Below the pieces are notes generated by a model that saw only the letters and a program-made list of their open reading frames with translations, was not told the DNA's origin and ran no database searches. Below are positions 1 to 13,400 of a stretch of DNA of 26,616 nucleotides, one piece after another. The first letter of the stretch is position 1. Each line of letters opens with the position of its first letter. Made by a program: the position numbers and the translations under genes. Origin of the DNA: Saccoglossus kowalevskii (Eukaryota; Hemichordata; Enteropneusta; Harrimaniidae). The stretch spans positions 164,067 through 190,682 of the forward strand of contig NW_003156236.1 of assembly GCF_000003605.2 (NCBI RefSeq), written 5' to 3'.

Positions 1-491
1 TAGATACACAGAAATCTATTGCAACTGTCATGTAGTTTTAACATTCAAATTTGGCTAGATATGTAATAAAAGAAATTGAATTTTTTAAAATTGAAAATAG
101 GGTTGACAATACTTGTATCTAACTACATACAATGTACTTGTAATAAGTTATATAATAACATACTAAAGCTTTGTTCACATGTGTTAAAAACGAAGGGCTA
201 GATTGCTTTGTAAATATTCCTCATCAGTCTGCATTATGTTCATACATTACAGAGGTTTATTTGTACATATTTGTACATATTTTTTATTAGACGCATAAAA
301 TCCTTAAGAAAGGATAAAAAGGGTCTTACAGAAAAAAATTAAAAAAAAAAAAAAAAAAAAAAAACTACAATCTAAAAAAGAAAACAAAAAATAAAAACTT
401 TTCTAAATAAAAAAAAAACAAGTCAAAAACAAAAAAATACAATTTGCAGCCAATGGTGAATACAGAATATAGAATGAACACAAAATGTGGC
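1..491. other. Non-coding, A-rich stretch
   Basis: I see no gene here. There is an A-run at about 336-364 and A-rich low-complexity sequence to about 440. A short direct duplication of TTTGTACATAT lies near 260-280. Confidence 0.6.
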
Positions 492-728
492 CTAATACAC
501 TGATAGTTGTTGCTGTTTTGTTCCATAGCTGTTTTTTAAGAAGACAGCTAAGGCTGGTGCTAGAGTATGGTTTGCCATAATCAAAATGAATTTATTCTGA
601 CTATTTTCTTTATCGAAATTTGGAATTTTATTTTGTGCAGTCAGGAATAATTTGTCCCTATGGTGACTGTAAGCTGGACATTTCATTACAAAATGTTGCT
701 CATCCTCAACTATATTTTGGCTGCACAT
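492..728 (-). pseudogene. Fragment of non-LTR retrotransposon ORF2 C-terminus
   Basis: A 78-codon open stretch reads VEDEQHFVMKCPAYSHHRDKLF and then a hydrophobic helix. The C...EDE.HF...CP.Y...R pattern is typical of the region after the reverse transcriptase in LINE-type elements of invertebrates. Upstream sequence on the same strand is interrupted by stops within about 100 bp, and no reverse transcriptase core is visible. It is an inactive remnant. It lies 3' of the adaptor gene and has no relation to it. Confidence 0.6.
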
Positions 729-846
729 ATATTCAACTTGACATTTCTACCTTGTTACCTATTAATGAGACACCACAAGAGGAAGTTGTTTTAACCTTGG
801 ATCTTGTTCACACATGTCTCATCTTCGGATTAAATACAGAACTTTA

Positions 847-1037
847 GGTCAAACCATAGACTCTCCCTGGCGGCCATGTTTGGCTTATGGAACAAGAGAA
901 GATGTAACAGTGATGTTGACATAGCTTTATTGTCAGTTTCACTAAGGTGTTATTTGGGTAGAGGATTATAACTAAGGTTACATGAAAGGGATACCCACAG
1001 TAGCATGTCCCTGTTCTCTAAGGTCTATGGTCGAACC
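847..1037. mobile_element. Small element with inverted ends (possible MITE/SINE)
   Basis: The left end GGTCAAACCATAGA and the reverse complement of the right end, GGTTCGACCATAGA, differ at three of 14 positions. The minus strand near 1075-1035 also has A-box-like (TAGCTCAGAGGCAGAGG) and B-box-like (GGTTCGACC) motifs, but these are much closer together than in a tRNA. It could be a MITE or a truncated tRNA-derived SINE. Confidence 0.35.
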
Positions 1038-1094
1038 AACCCTCTGCCTCTGAGCTAGACTAGCCGAGATCAACATTGCGTTAAAATTTTCACA

Positions 1095-1306
1095 TACTGT
1101 AGAATGCGTTATTTTCGCTTGGAATTTATTGTCGCTATTTTCGCTGGAAGGATGATTCCATGAAAATAAAATCCAGCGAATATACTTTTTTTCTCATATT
1201 TCACATTAAACTCATCAAAAATCAGTGAAAATAAATTCCATACAAAACGCCCAAAAAGCCTTTTCAGCAAAAATTAATTCCAGCAAAAATAAAGTATTTC
1301 ACAGTA
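1095..1306. mobile_element. 212-bp MITE with TACTGTA terminal inverted repeats (copy 1)
   Basis: The left end TACTGTAGAATGCGTTATTT matches the reverse complement of the right end, TACTGTGAAATACTTTATTT, and the similarity continues for about 40 bp. A TA dinucleotide at each end fits a TA target duplication. There is no coding capacity. It lies just 3' of the adaptor gene's stop. On the minus strand it contains AATAAA at 1130-1125, about 320 nt past that stop. Confidence 0.75.
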
Positions 1307-1448
1307 CATGTTTTTCAACTGTGGGTTAAAATTAACTCAGGATCACCCTCCATGTTTACACACATGAAAACAGTGTATAAAGTCTTTTTGAAGTAAAAAG
1401 TTGAATTAAAGTCAGCATTGGACCCAAGATGAAGCAGGCTTCTTTATA

Positions 1449-4400
1449 TCAAACAAACCATGTTGTTCTACCAAAACCTTGAGCTATGCTGCATAATATG
1501 ATTTTTGCCTGAAATAAACATAAACAAATGGTTAAATATTGGTGGCCAGATTGCATTGTGATTATATATCATGAGTACCAATCTCCACAGATATGATGGC
1601 ATAGTCACTGTCAGTTATTATACCAATAAATAAATCAAAACCGGTTTTCTAATTATAACAATTACCCACACCACGATTTAGAACACTTTTATTCCACACA
1701 TTAATAATGGATTGACCAACCTCTTACATATTCATACTTACCTCTTCCTCAGTTTGAGATTTAAAAACATAACATACAAATGATTTAGAAATAGTACATG
1801 TTGTGTCCCTGTGAAAAAAAAAATCAGTTAGATATTTTTTTTCTAATCATACTGTTTTCCAAGCATTAACATCCTTATTTCTTTACAGCATGGTACAAAG
1901 ATGCCTATGACCTCACTTACAATATGTACTACACTAGTAGTGTTCCCATGACTACGGGTTCACAAGTAGCTGCTGCTAGTGAAGGAAAACATTTGGTAAG
2001 ATTTTGTAAGGGGTAATGAATATAATAAAATCTTGGGAAGGGGCTGAAAGAGTTATTGCCAATTCACATATGCCTGGCGACAATTATTTTTTCATAGAAA
2101 TTAGTTTTCCTTCACTTCATTATCCATCAATCTTAGTCAGCAATATACTCCATTTCCTTCATCTTACTCATCACTTACCCAGCAATATACTCCATTTCCC
2201 ACGTCTTATTCATCACACACCCAGCAATATACTCCACTACCCACATCTTACTCATCACTTACCCAGCAATATACTCCATTTCCCACATCTTACTCATCAC
2301 TTACCCAGCAATATACTCCACTGCCCACATCTTACTCATTACTTACTCAGCAATATACTCCATTTCCCACATCTCACTCATCACTTACCCAGCAATATAC
2401 TCCACTGCCCACATCTTACTCATCACTTACCCAGCAATATACTCCACTGCCCACATCTTACTCATCACTTACCCAGCAATATACATGTACTCTACTGCCC
2501 ACATCTTATTCATCACTTACCCAGCAATATACTCCACTGCCCACATCTTATTCATCACTTACCCAGCAATATACTAGTACTCCACTGCCCACATCTTATT
2601 CATCACTTACCCAGCAATATACTCCACTGCCCACATCTTACTCATCACTTACCCAGCAATATACTCCACTGCCCACATCTTATTCATCACTTACCCAGCA
2701 ATATACTCCACTGCCCACATCTTATTCATCACACACCCAGCAATATACTCCACTGCCCACATCTTACTCATCACTTACCCAGCAATATACTCCACTGCCC
2801 ACATCTTATTCATCACTTACCCAGCAATATACTCCACTGCCCACATCTTACTCATCACTTACCCAGCAATATACTCCACTGCCCACATTTTATTCATCAC
2901 ACACCCAGCAATATACTCCACTGTCCACATCTTACTCATCACTTACCCAGCAATATACTCCACTGCCCACATCTTATTCATCACTTACCCAGCAATATAC
3001 TCCACTGCCCACATCTTATTCATCACTTACCCAGCAATATACTCCACTGCCCACATCTTATTCATCACACACCCAGCAATATACTCCACTACCCACATCT
3101 TATTTATCACTTACCCAGCAATATACTCCACTGCCCACATCTTATTCATCACTTACCCAGCAATATAGGCAAAGTAAGTCAGTGCATCTGTTCTCCTACC
3201 ACATGAAGATATCTCAGTGTAGGAATGCTTCAATTCAGTATTTCGTGTCTCTAGATTTTTAATTATAATATCTGTTTCAGCTAATTCTAGCCAAACATCC
3301 TGTAAACATAAACAAATATTCAAAACATACATACATGTAATATATGTGAGAATTGAGCAGAAATGTTTCAGGTTGTTTGCGGAGTGTGATAGATTAAGTC
3401 ACCAAATATGACAACAGAATCAACAATCATCAAAAAGAATAGTGCTAAGAATTTGGCTAAGTTTACATGTGAGAACAAAAAAAGATGTAAATATCATGGA
3501 AATCAAATAAAATTGTCAGACACATGGTTTTTACTTTGTACTGAACATGAAATAAATCATTCAAAAACAGAAATTGATACGGATGCTTGAAAAATACAAC
3601 AAAGCGGCCCTGTAAAATTGAATCAAATCACAAATAATGTTCAAGCACGTCTGTGAAAAGTGACATTTATACACATAGAAAGAAACCAAAATAAAAGTCC
3701 TCGTTTAGAAACTTTGTTAGAATTAAAACCAATATCAAAAGATTAAGTAATGGGTCATTACTAGGATGATGTAAAATATGCAGAAAAACAGTTCATGTAC
3801 ATTGAAGTATCCTCATGATAACATTACCGGTATATATTCACATCTCCCTGATTCTAATTAATTTGAGTATAAAGGTGTTCTCGCTATTAACTTTGTTTCA
3901 AAACATGACCATCTTGGAAATACAGTGTACAAAATTCTTAATATTACCTTTGGATTTATTTCTTTTTGTTTGATAACTGAGTTAATAGATCCTTCTATTA
4001 GATTTACACCACCTTCCTGTAAGACAATTACACACAGAAAATACATCAACTATTGATAAACAAGTCATTTTCAGTAGTCGCAGTTTATATTAAAGATGTG
4101 AGATATATATGTGACCTAAAGTGTGATGTATATGTGAAGTTTTAGACATCTTGATTCAGATCATAAAAATAATGCATGTGCATATGTATCATATAATGTT
4201 TGATGTATGTGTGAAGTTTAAATTGAGCAGTCCAGGCATGTCAAATATATGTAATGTGTACTGATGAACATGGGCACACATGGACACATACATGGATGTA
4301 TGCACGCACAGACATCAATCCACAAGTCTCAGTGTTTCGAACTTGGCCAAGGCATGCTAATATATAAGGTTATTGTTTTTTGTTTTGACAAAAATGACTA

Positions 4401-7400
4401 TAGATCAAAGAAACAAAAACAAATTAACAAGCTCATGCATACTTTTGGATTTTGTCTTTGAAACATCTTTGAACAAAATCTGTCCAGGCATGTTCGAGAA
4501 ATGTGAAATCAGACAACCGGATGGATGAAAAGAACCCAAAAACATAAACAAAGTTTTTTGTTTTGTTTTATATATTTTTGTCAATCTGCACATATGTGAA
4601 CAAAATATTGATCAGACCGACATTACCTCCTGTTTTCGTTGTTTGAAAAAAAAACACTTTCCAGTGGCACCAACCAAAAACATTTTTTCCCCTAAATTCC
4701 CTGTTTCAGATTTGACTGAAATATTCATCTGTCACAACAACTTACCTTTCCAACATGTACCTTATCTATATATTTTACTCTGTAACCAGCACTGTAAAAT
4801 AACAAAAATTTGTGCAATGCAAGATGTACTTTTCCATGTGGCTAAATACAACATTTTACGACATGAGTTTTTACTCAAATTGAACGAGAGTAATGAGGTT
4901 ATCATTAAATTCTATCAAAATTAATTTATAATCATTTTATTTCTTATATATAACACTACATGAACAATATTAATCTTAAGGTCTTTGCATAGAATATATG
5001 ACAAACATTAACAGTTCCCAAACAATACAATTATTTACCTACCGGTAGTATACAATTAGAGCACATGAAAAACAAAAGAAACTCAGTAGATGATTGTAGA
5101 GGGCACTATGTTAAGAAATTCTTACAAACAGCATATGGCTTTCCGTACTATTAAATTTGGCAACAATCTCGAGACAAGATGAAGTTATTATCTGCAGAAT
5201 ATACAACTGTTTTATAATAACAAAAACTAAATATACCTTCCTTCTGGACTAGAAATAGGAACCTCATCTAGAGCGTCTCTTGGCAGCTGTGCATGTGAGG
5301 GAATTTTTTTCTTTATTGGTTCTCTCTCCTTAGGCTCTTTAAAGTTTGCATATTCTTTACGCAACACTGCAAGTCTTTCATGTATTGGGGAAAATATTTT
5401 ACCATTTAACAGATGACACTATTAAAAAAAGAAAAGTATAATAACAGACTTTAAAAATGCAGGACAGAAAAAAACATTGTATAACTATAAGCCGCTTCAT
5501 GGCTACAAAATTTGCAATTTTATTGCAAGATTTACATTTAATTCGATTGCAGAATCTTATATATGTTAGTGTGATGTATGTTTGAATCAATGGATAGTCA
5601 AGTCAAACCAATGCACACGAGACATTGTATTAAGGCAGCAGCAGGGAGAAAAAGAGGTAAAAATTAATCTGTAATTCAGACATTCTTGTAAACCTATTAA
5701 GTATGCGACCTATACATCATCTGAAAGCTTAGATATAAGAGAATACAGTAGTGCATATGCCATATCGATGTTAGCCTTGATAACTATTAAAAACATCAAT
5801 TTTTAACACTTTCAATGAAGCGTGTGAATTGTTTGGGATGTTGCTGTAGTCTGACATTTGACATTCGTTTTATTCAACAACAATCCATTGGCTTTAATTA
5901 GAAAACTAATTTAAAAGCATCGATAAATCAAATAAACCTTTGAAACAATTAACTCCTGTGTGTCACAAAAATATAAATGGTCATATGATAAGTTAGCCAC
6001 ATCTCTTGTCTAATGCTTTCATTACAGCATCAGTTAAATGTGCCTAAAATAGTTGTGCTTAATATTAAAATTATGCAATGAGATCACAAGCCCATATATA
6101 GTCATATTTCTTGTGCATATAATTTACAATAGTGATAAAGATAAAAAAAAATAGGCATAATAATTAGGTCACATAACCTGATTAATGCAAATTAATATGT
6201 ATGGATTTCAATCTTAAAGTAATCATGTATATGGATTATCCAAGTTGATGGATGTTAGGTATTAAATTAGTATGCACAACATCAAACTAAACATCTACGG
6301 GGTACGTGATGTTATCCCAGACCACTACTGTACCTAGGTTCATTGATATCTGCAGAGTATTTGTTGAGATTTCAGTAGAAAAACTTAAAATTGAAAAAAC
6401 TATTATGCATGTTGGGTAGAGTCAACTAATCAAGATACATGTACAATAAAAAGCACCTACGAAATTGACAAACAGATACCTCAAACAAATATCGATATTG
6501 CATACACTAGCGTATTCACCTATATCTTAGCTTTCAGATGATATATAGGTTGTTGTAGTAGTATGCTCAGTAACTTTTTGAAAATGTCTGAATTACAGAT
6601 AAATTCTTAATATGTTTAACCCTGGTTGCTACTTTAAGGTCAATCCTAATTGGATGTCATCACAATGTGCAATGATTGTCAAAAAGTTTACCTTAACGAC
6701 AGAAATATAAATTGGCCAACCTTCATGATCACACATCAGTTTAGATATCTATAAATAAACACATCACCAATTTAGTAAAACAATCATTGTATGAAATGAA
6801 ATGTGTGTAGCAGTTACAGTTACAAATAGCAGTTACAAATAAGCACTGTGGAGCAAGCAGTGTTCGACCTTCGAACCCCATTTTTGCTTCCATACATGTA
6901 CTTGATCATATTTATAGCGAATCACTTTCTTCATGAGTTTTTTGCAATTGCTGTGAACTCAATTATTCCAACAGCTATTCTAGCACTTCATGTAGATATA
7001 ATACAACTGATCAGAGAGAGAGTGGCGTTTACCACTTTATCAGTTTAGATTTCCCTTACCTTGCCTTTACTAGCTCCATACATACTTTCACCAAATAGTT
7101 CATCTATTATATCGCCTGGTTCTAATTTATCCTATAATTAAATTAAGAATTATATTGTTAATGAATTAATGAGCCATTTATTTTCCAGAGATCATCAAAA
7201 GTGTGTAATTCAAGCAAGTGACAATAATTCACCATGTCTTATACTCAAATCATGTGTGAATGAAATTGATGCCATTAATTCAGTGATTTTGTGTTTTTCA
7301 AGACAAAAATTACCAAATTATGACAGTCAAAACAAAATACAGAATAATTTTACAAGATTCAAAAAAGTGAAAGAAAAATTTTGTTCAAAAAGTGTATTAT

Positions 7401-10400
7401 AGGTAATAAAAATAAAATAAAAAGAAAACCATGATGCTAGACTTGGACTCGGGTTTGTTACACTAATTCCCTCAACTTGTTTGAAATGTAGCAAGACACA
7501 GTGGTGGGGTAATTAACAGAATTTGTTACTTTTTTTGTAAAATCACAGAAATAATCACTAAACCAGAAGACAGTGTTTATGAACTATGCCGGTCACTTAT
7601 GTAAGACAAATGAATGGAAACTTCAAGTATGCAGTCAATCAGGAAGTGATTCCATTGAACATCTCAACATCATGAAGTGTACTAAATATACAAGTAGTTT
7701 TTGAACACTCATTTTGTTGAAGTCAAGCAAAAAGAAGACTCTAATTTCTACTCACATCTTCACCGGCAACACTACCAGGTTTAACATCTGCCAACATGAT
7801 TCTATTTTTGATATGTCTGACAATAATACCTAAATCTCGACATGGTACTAATTCATAGTGTTTATACACAGGTATCTGCCATGTTTCATCTAAAAAACTT
7901 GCATTCTGGGAATACAACAAGAGAACAGTATTTTATATCAGTCATTGTTAGTGATATGTTTGAATTTGACTAAACTAGATTTTGACTAAACTAGAATTTT
8001 TTTTATCAAGGTTGCTTTATAATCATACTCTAGCCAATTACAAATGAATATAACAATCTAACATTAAAGACAATGCAACTGAGTAGAAATTAAATACTAC
8101 ATCACCTTAATATTTAGTTCAAAATCAATGTCCGTTACAAGGAACAGCATTGACATTAACGATTCTGAAAAAAAAACAAGTAACAATATTACATGTGTAC
8201 ATTATCCCTGTGAGTTCTCAAGATTAAGAAATATATAAAGTTTGAACAATCAGAGATATGGCTTTAAAAAATAGAATCACCAAAACAAAATGGCCACCAA
8301 TCGGCTATTTTGAGTCCATTCTTTGAGCTGGTATTTGAAAATTCACTACTACTGAACTGAACACATTACTTGATATCACAAGATTTTTGTCTTGAAACCC
8401 TTTAATTTAAACCAACCTTTTAATAATTCATTTGCTATGATAGAAGTAGATGGATCATACCAGTACTGAAAGCAATAAAACACTTGCTATTAACATGCCA
8501 AATACACCATTTATATGACAGTATTTTATTGGATCACAATGGCTTGAGCCAGTTTAAAGTCATGTAAATGCAGTCCTCCTGAGTTGAGTTCGGCTCCAAT
8601 AAGCACAGAGCCCCAACATATGGCCTTGTGGTCTAAACATAGTTACTAATTTTGTAGTAAATTCAATCCACGGCTCTGTACACAAATAACAAACGAGCAC
8701 GAGACATGAAACAAACGTGAACAAGGTGCCCTCTTCTGCGGCACACATAATTATCCAATCAAATCTAAAACTACCAGAAATATTTGAATTAATATAATTT
8801 TCAACAATCTTTTTCATATCTGCACATCTTGGAACTTACCTCTGTAAGTTTGGGATTTTTTAATAGTTGACTAATTGGCACATTAATAATCTTTTTCATT
8901 AATGACAATCTTAGAAAACATCTGCCTTTTCCTTGGTGAGTTCTCACCTGAAATGCAACATGTACATGTATTGATAATAGTTTAACTCAAAGTCTGTGTG
9001 CATTTTCCAATGTAGACAGAAGTACTTTACAGAAACAGAAATCTTTTACAGAAAGATCAAGCCCAATTCATTGTAGACATTAGTAGTTCACGGAAACAAA
9101 GATCCTGCCAAATCGCTATAGATATGAACAAATTTGGTTACCTTGGAAGAATTTTGACAGGTTTCAAGGGCCAAGGAAAACAGAGGATTTATTCTGAAAA
9201 ACAAAAATTGAAAAGAGAATTATAATATTATAGTAAAGGTTATGCTTGAAAAATAGGGGAATTCCTTCATTTTATAGGTGTTGTGGGTGCATTTTGCGAT
9301 GTGTGTGTGTGTGTGTGGGGGGGGGGTCTGTCTTTGTAGCTGTAGTGTAGGTACATGTATGTTGCATACAGGGATACTGTCAATGACATAGCCCCTGTTT
9401 TTGTTTGCCTGAATTTAAATTTGAGGATACAAACTTGGAAAGGATGTGAAAGAAAACAACTTTGCATGCATGTGAAACCCATTATATTTTGTCTTTGTAC
9501 CACACATTTAAACAAAATTGGTCAAACGTATCTGAAAAATAGGAAAGATTGACAAATGAAAAAAAAAATCTGCCAGTTTGAATACAAGCGACCAGAGACA
9601 TAATGCGTGCATATGGCATATACATGTATGTATAACATTATTTATTATACATCTAGATCTGTCACCGTAACGCCATAAGTTTTAGTGTGCCGTAATTTTG
9701 TGGTATCTTACAGGGTATTTTCATACTACCATATAAGAAAATGCGAATTTCAAATATGGAATGATTACGCAAGTAAGCGTCCTCTAATAATAAAAACAAA
9801 CATGGCTGCCATCAGGGTTTGACTGGACTCCACACAAAGAAGTCCGCTGATTCTGTTCTAAACTTTTGGGATTTTGGCATTCCCATGATGTATCCTTGGA
9901 AGGAAAACATGTATAATAATAAGGTTATTATGAGTATACCTCAAAGTATGCACTCAGACAGTACACCTTCGCATCGTTACTCCTGCTCTACTGTCTTTGT
10001 GCATACTTTGAGTGAGGTACCCTCGTAATAATCTCATAGTCTTTGTACCAAATTTGAACAAATTCTATCCATGTATGTCACAAAAATTACATTGCAGCTT
10101 AAAACACAAGTCCTACCTACATCTGGCAAATGAATAAATTAACCAAATACAAAAATACTTAATTCATGTGTTACTATTATATTGTACCATTCAAAGTCAA
10201 CTTACTTATCATTCCATGTATAATGAGGTAATGCTTCAATCCAACACCAATAATCTCTTCTAATAAGACCAAATATGGAACCAGGTTCTAAAAACAATAT
10301 ACAATATATGAAAACTTGCTACTGCTTATACGATAAACAGGGTAGATAAAAACTGCTAGAGGGAGCACTGCAGTTCAGCGGAGCCACTAAGTAGGGGAGA

Positions 10401-13400
10401 TAGGGTTTTCCCTACCAGCCTGAGGGTGTGGAGTTTTTGATAATTTTAAGTTAAAATGCAGCATTCTATGCTTCCTTGGGGCCAAAATTACTATCAGACA
10501 GGTCACAGTTGAAGACTGTGGTCGCATATGATCCCTGGTCAATCAGAATTTTATGATTGCCAGAGGATCTGCTCCCCAGGGTAAGGGGGTGCATGGCCAT
10601 GGCATGAGGGTGCTGTGCCGCTGTTTCCTTGTTTAAAAAAAAAACTGGATAAATAAAATATACAATATAGGCAGTCCAATTTTTTTACATTTTGCACTTG
10701 CTCATTCGCACTCAAAGTGAAATAATGGTGTTGTTTGCTGCGTATGTTAATAAATGTGTGTCACTCTTGATTAAACAACTTAATAGACAACTTTGTCACA
10801 GTAAGTCATAAGGTAGTGCTGACCAGTGAGTGACACTTGTTATAAGACATTTGCATACAGGTTGGCAAACCATATGATGTCACAGTGTGACTTCCTATAT
10901 ATATACAATGTATATATGTACAATGTAGTCTCCACTAAAAATAATATTTTTATTAGATATGGAAGACCAGCCAGCCGCCTTTTGTCTGTATATTACATTT
11001 ATCGTATATACATAAATATAAACACCCAAATTTTTGGGTGGATTAGGTCAAAACTATTATTAATATTAAATAATGAAACATTATAAAAAACAAACGTTTT
11101 TATGACATGAATACAATCAGATATTGAATTTGCTTTCATGTATTGAATTAATATCCTGAAGTTTTCATGGAAAGGTCATTTGGAGTAATATACATTATGT
11201 GTGGGAGATCTCAAATTAAATAATTTTGGAATCAACATAATTATTTAAATCATGCAAAGTATATAAAATACATTTGTGTGTCTAAAATTAAGAGGACAGA
11301 GCCAACATATTTTAAATTCACCGTAAGATTATTACAATGCATGTATGCATGCCCCATTTACAGTAGAAAAGAATGTAATCATTGAAAATGTGTTGCAGAT
11401 TAAAAAGCTGTGGCAATTTTTTTGTTATGTATCAGATTTGAACACAAAGCATGACATGACACAATCACCATACCTTTAAAGTTGTAAAAATCTGATTTGT
11501 AAACCAATATGAAGTGTATCATTCCATAATGTATGTACTAGTGACAATTTTGAACAAATTTCGTCCATACACAATACAGGCAAAATCTGTTTTTTGATAC
11601 ATTTTTACCACTAAAATGACCACTATTGGCACATCTTTAATTAATTACATGTAGCAAAATGAACAAATGATATATACATGTAGGTGCAAATTTTGAAAGT
11701 GAATGGTCGTACATGTAGGATATTAGAGATATGGCTCCGGAACAACTTTTATTAAAACAAAATGGCTACCAGTCGGCTGTTTTAAATCTGATCTGGGATA
11801 CAAAATCACATGCATAAAGGCCTCAATATGTTCAATGTATATATTTAGTGTAAATAAAATCCATCAATATACGACAAAGCTCTAGTTTTTTAATGAAAGA
11901 AATCTTTGATTTTGATGAATTTTTAGCATGGAAATGACCACCATGAGGTCATCTTGAGTTAGACTGTGAAACTGTTAGACTGTGTGATATGATGTATTTG
12001 TGAAGTTTGAATTTAATCAGACAAGGGATACAGGTGCAGAGGAATGAACAGATGCACAAATGTAAAGACACACAGAGATGAAGTTATACATACAAGTCCC
12101 CTTTTTCAGACCTCACAAGTACACCCAAATTTTATTTAAAATCAGATGCAAATGAGCTGATTGTATTGTATTGGCTAGGCTAGCACCTCTCTTCTTTCTG
12201 TGCATGCTCATGCATAAATTAGAATGCGTTAACACCCTAAATAAAAGTAAAATATGTACAGACGTAAAAAGTTACATGTGCTGGTACAAAGTGTTACCGG
12301 TACCTCTGTTAATGTCACCTAAGAATGGATGTAAGGTGAAGCATGCATCGAGGGATGTCACGTTTTACAACCCTTTTTTTTTTACAAAATAATAACGATT
12401 TCTGTGCTATGTTTTCCATAAAATTAGAACACAAATTAAAAAGATACAAATTCAAATCTTTTTTAAACACATTTTATAAATTGAATCTGGTGTACGGATT
12501 AGTCGAGTCCACAAATTAATAGTTTTTATGGTGTAGATCAAACTACATGCCCTGTATGAGAAAGCTGATCTGTGTTACACTGGGTGTGGATGTTGAAACA
12601 ATGCTCAGAAAAAAAGTAATCTCCCTAAATTCGAACCACTATCCAAAAAATGACCCAGGGTGATCTGTTAGATAAATATGGTAATACACACAGGATTACA
12701 ATAGGTTTTATCATAAAAATACCATAAAGTATGCACTGAGGCAGTACAAGACTGCATTTCTACTACACTTTCATCGATATGATCACCATACTGCCTTCAT
12801 GCAGTCTTTGCAGTATTCTTGTAATAACTTAATAAGAGATAAAGATGACATACGATACTTACGCTTCAGGCCCTTTCGGTAAATTTTTTCCAATGTTTCA
12901 CAAAAAAGCTGTACTTTTGGGTTACAGTCTTTCATAATCTGTTTCTCATTTTTTAAGCTTAATATAATACCTAAAAACAAATAAACATACTTTATTAATG
13001 GCATTTATAAAAACAAAACATTGTATGACAGAAGGAAATCAAGCAATCATATGCTACGCTAAACAGATTTTTTTGGGGGTAACTGGATTTCAACAGATGC
13101 TAAACCAATGAAAAATGAAAAAACTTTGTTTTTTCTCATCCAAATGGCAACCAAATCACATGAACAATCAATAATATTTGCAAACTTTAATGAACTTGGA
13201 TGGTACAAACTAAGACCATGTTCATGTTCACTTTAAATATTAAACCTTCACTTAACCTAATCTCACTGAAATAATAATTAACTCACAACTACGCCAAATG
13301 TGCCCTCTATTGTAAGCAGATGCTATGAAGTCACCACTAATTGCTGGGACTCGTTCATATAGTGTTCCTTCTAAACCTAATTCATTTTGTGAGAAGCAAA

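Larger units (their letters stand above)
1449..4791 (-). other. Exons 13-17 of the adaptor gene: C-terminal PTB domain
   Basis: Five exons encode residues 350-476. The PTB order is clear: first strand AGYRVKYIDKVHVGK, helix EGGVNLIEGSINSVI, strands 2-4 in DVWLELAETDIIIKN and HSYTEISSCGRR, strand 5 TYFAYIAG, strands 6-7 SKSFVCYVFKSQ, and the C-terminal helix AKIILCSIAQGFG. The protein stops five residues later, after TTWFV. Strand 5 ends exactly at the donor at 3156/3155, where the 42-bp array begins. Skipping that donor gives an immediate stop and loses strands 6-7 and the helix that completes the peptide groove. Confidence 0.85.
10288..12862. other. Intron 3 of the adaptor gene, repeat-rich
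   Basis: There is a relatively GC-rich 270-bp stretch at 10345-10625 that may be an unrecognised SINE or DNA element. The intron also holds dispersed-repeat copies around 11550, 11727-11793 and 11960-12110, and a second hairpin element at about 12710-12835. I find no further exon. Confidence 0.55.

Noticed and set aside
1035-1075. Possible tRNA gene (A-box- and B-box-like motifs)
   Set aside because: The boxes are nearly adjacent and no cloverleaf can form, so at best this is a SINE head.
2105-3173. Alternative plus-strand reading with a Ser/Thr/Tyr/Gln repeat (TPLPTSYSSLTQQY) and a GTAAGT at 3174
   Set aside because: It first looked like a coding exon because many unit differences are silent in this frame. 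However, the GTAAGT is just the complement of codons in the PTB exon, and the minus-strand model explains the region fully.
2016-3206. 396-codon plus-strand open frame with a 14-residue repeat rich in His/Leu/Pro
   Set aside because: The unit is 42 bp with no plus-strand stops, so all three plus frames are open. The sequence is explained by expansion of the minus-strand exon/intron boundary.
6848-7048. 66-codon hydrophobic plus-strand open frame
   Set aside because: It lies in an intron between two verified PDZ exons on the other strand, with no splice or family support.
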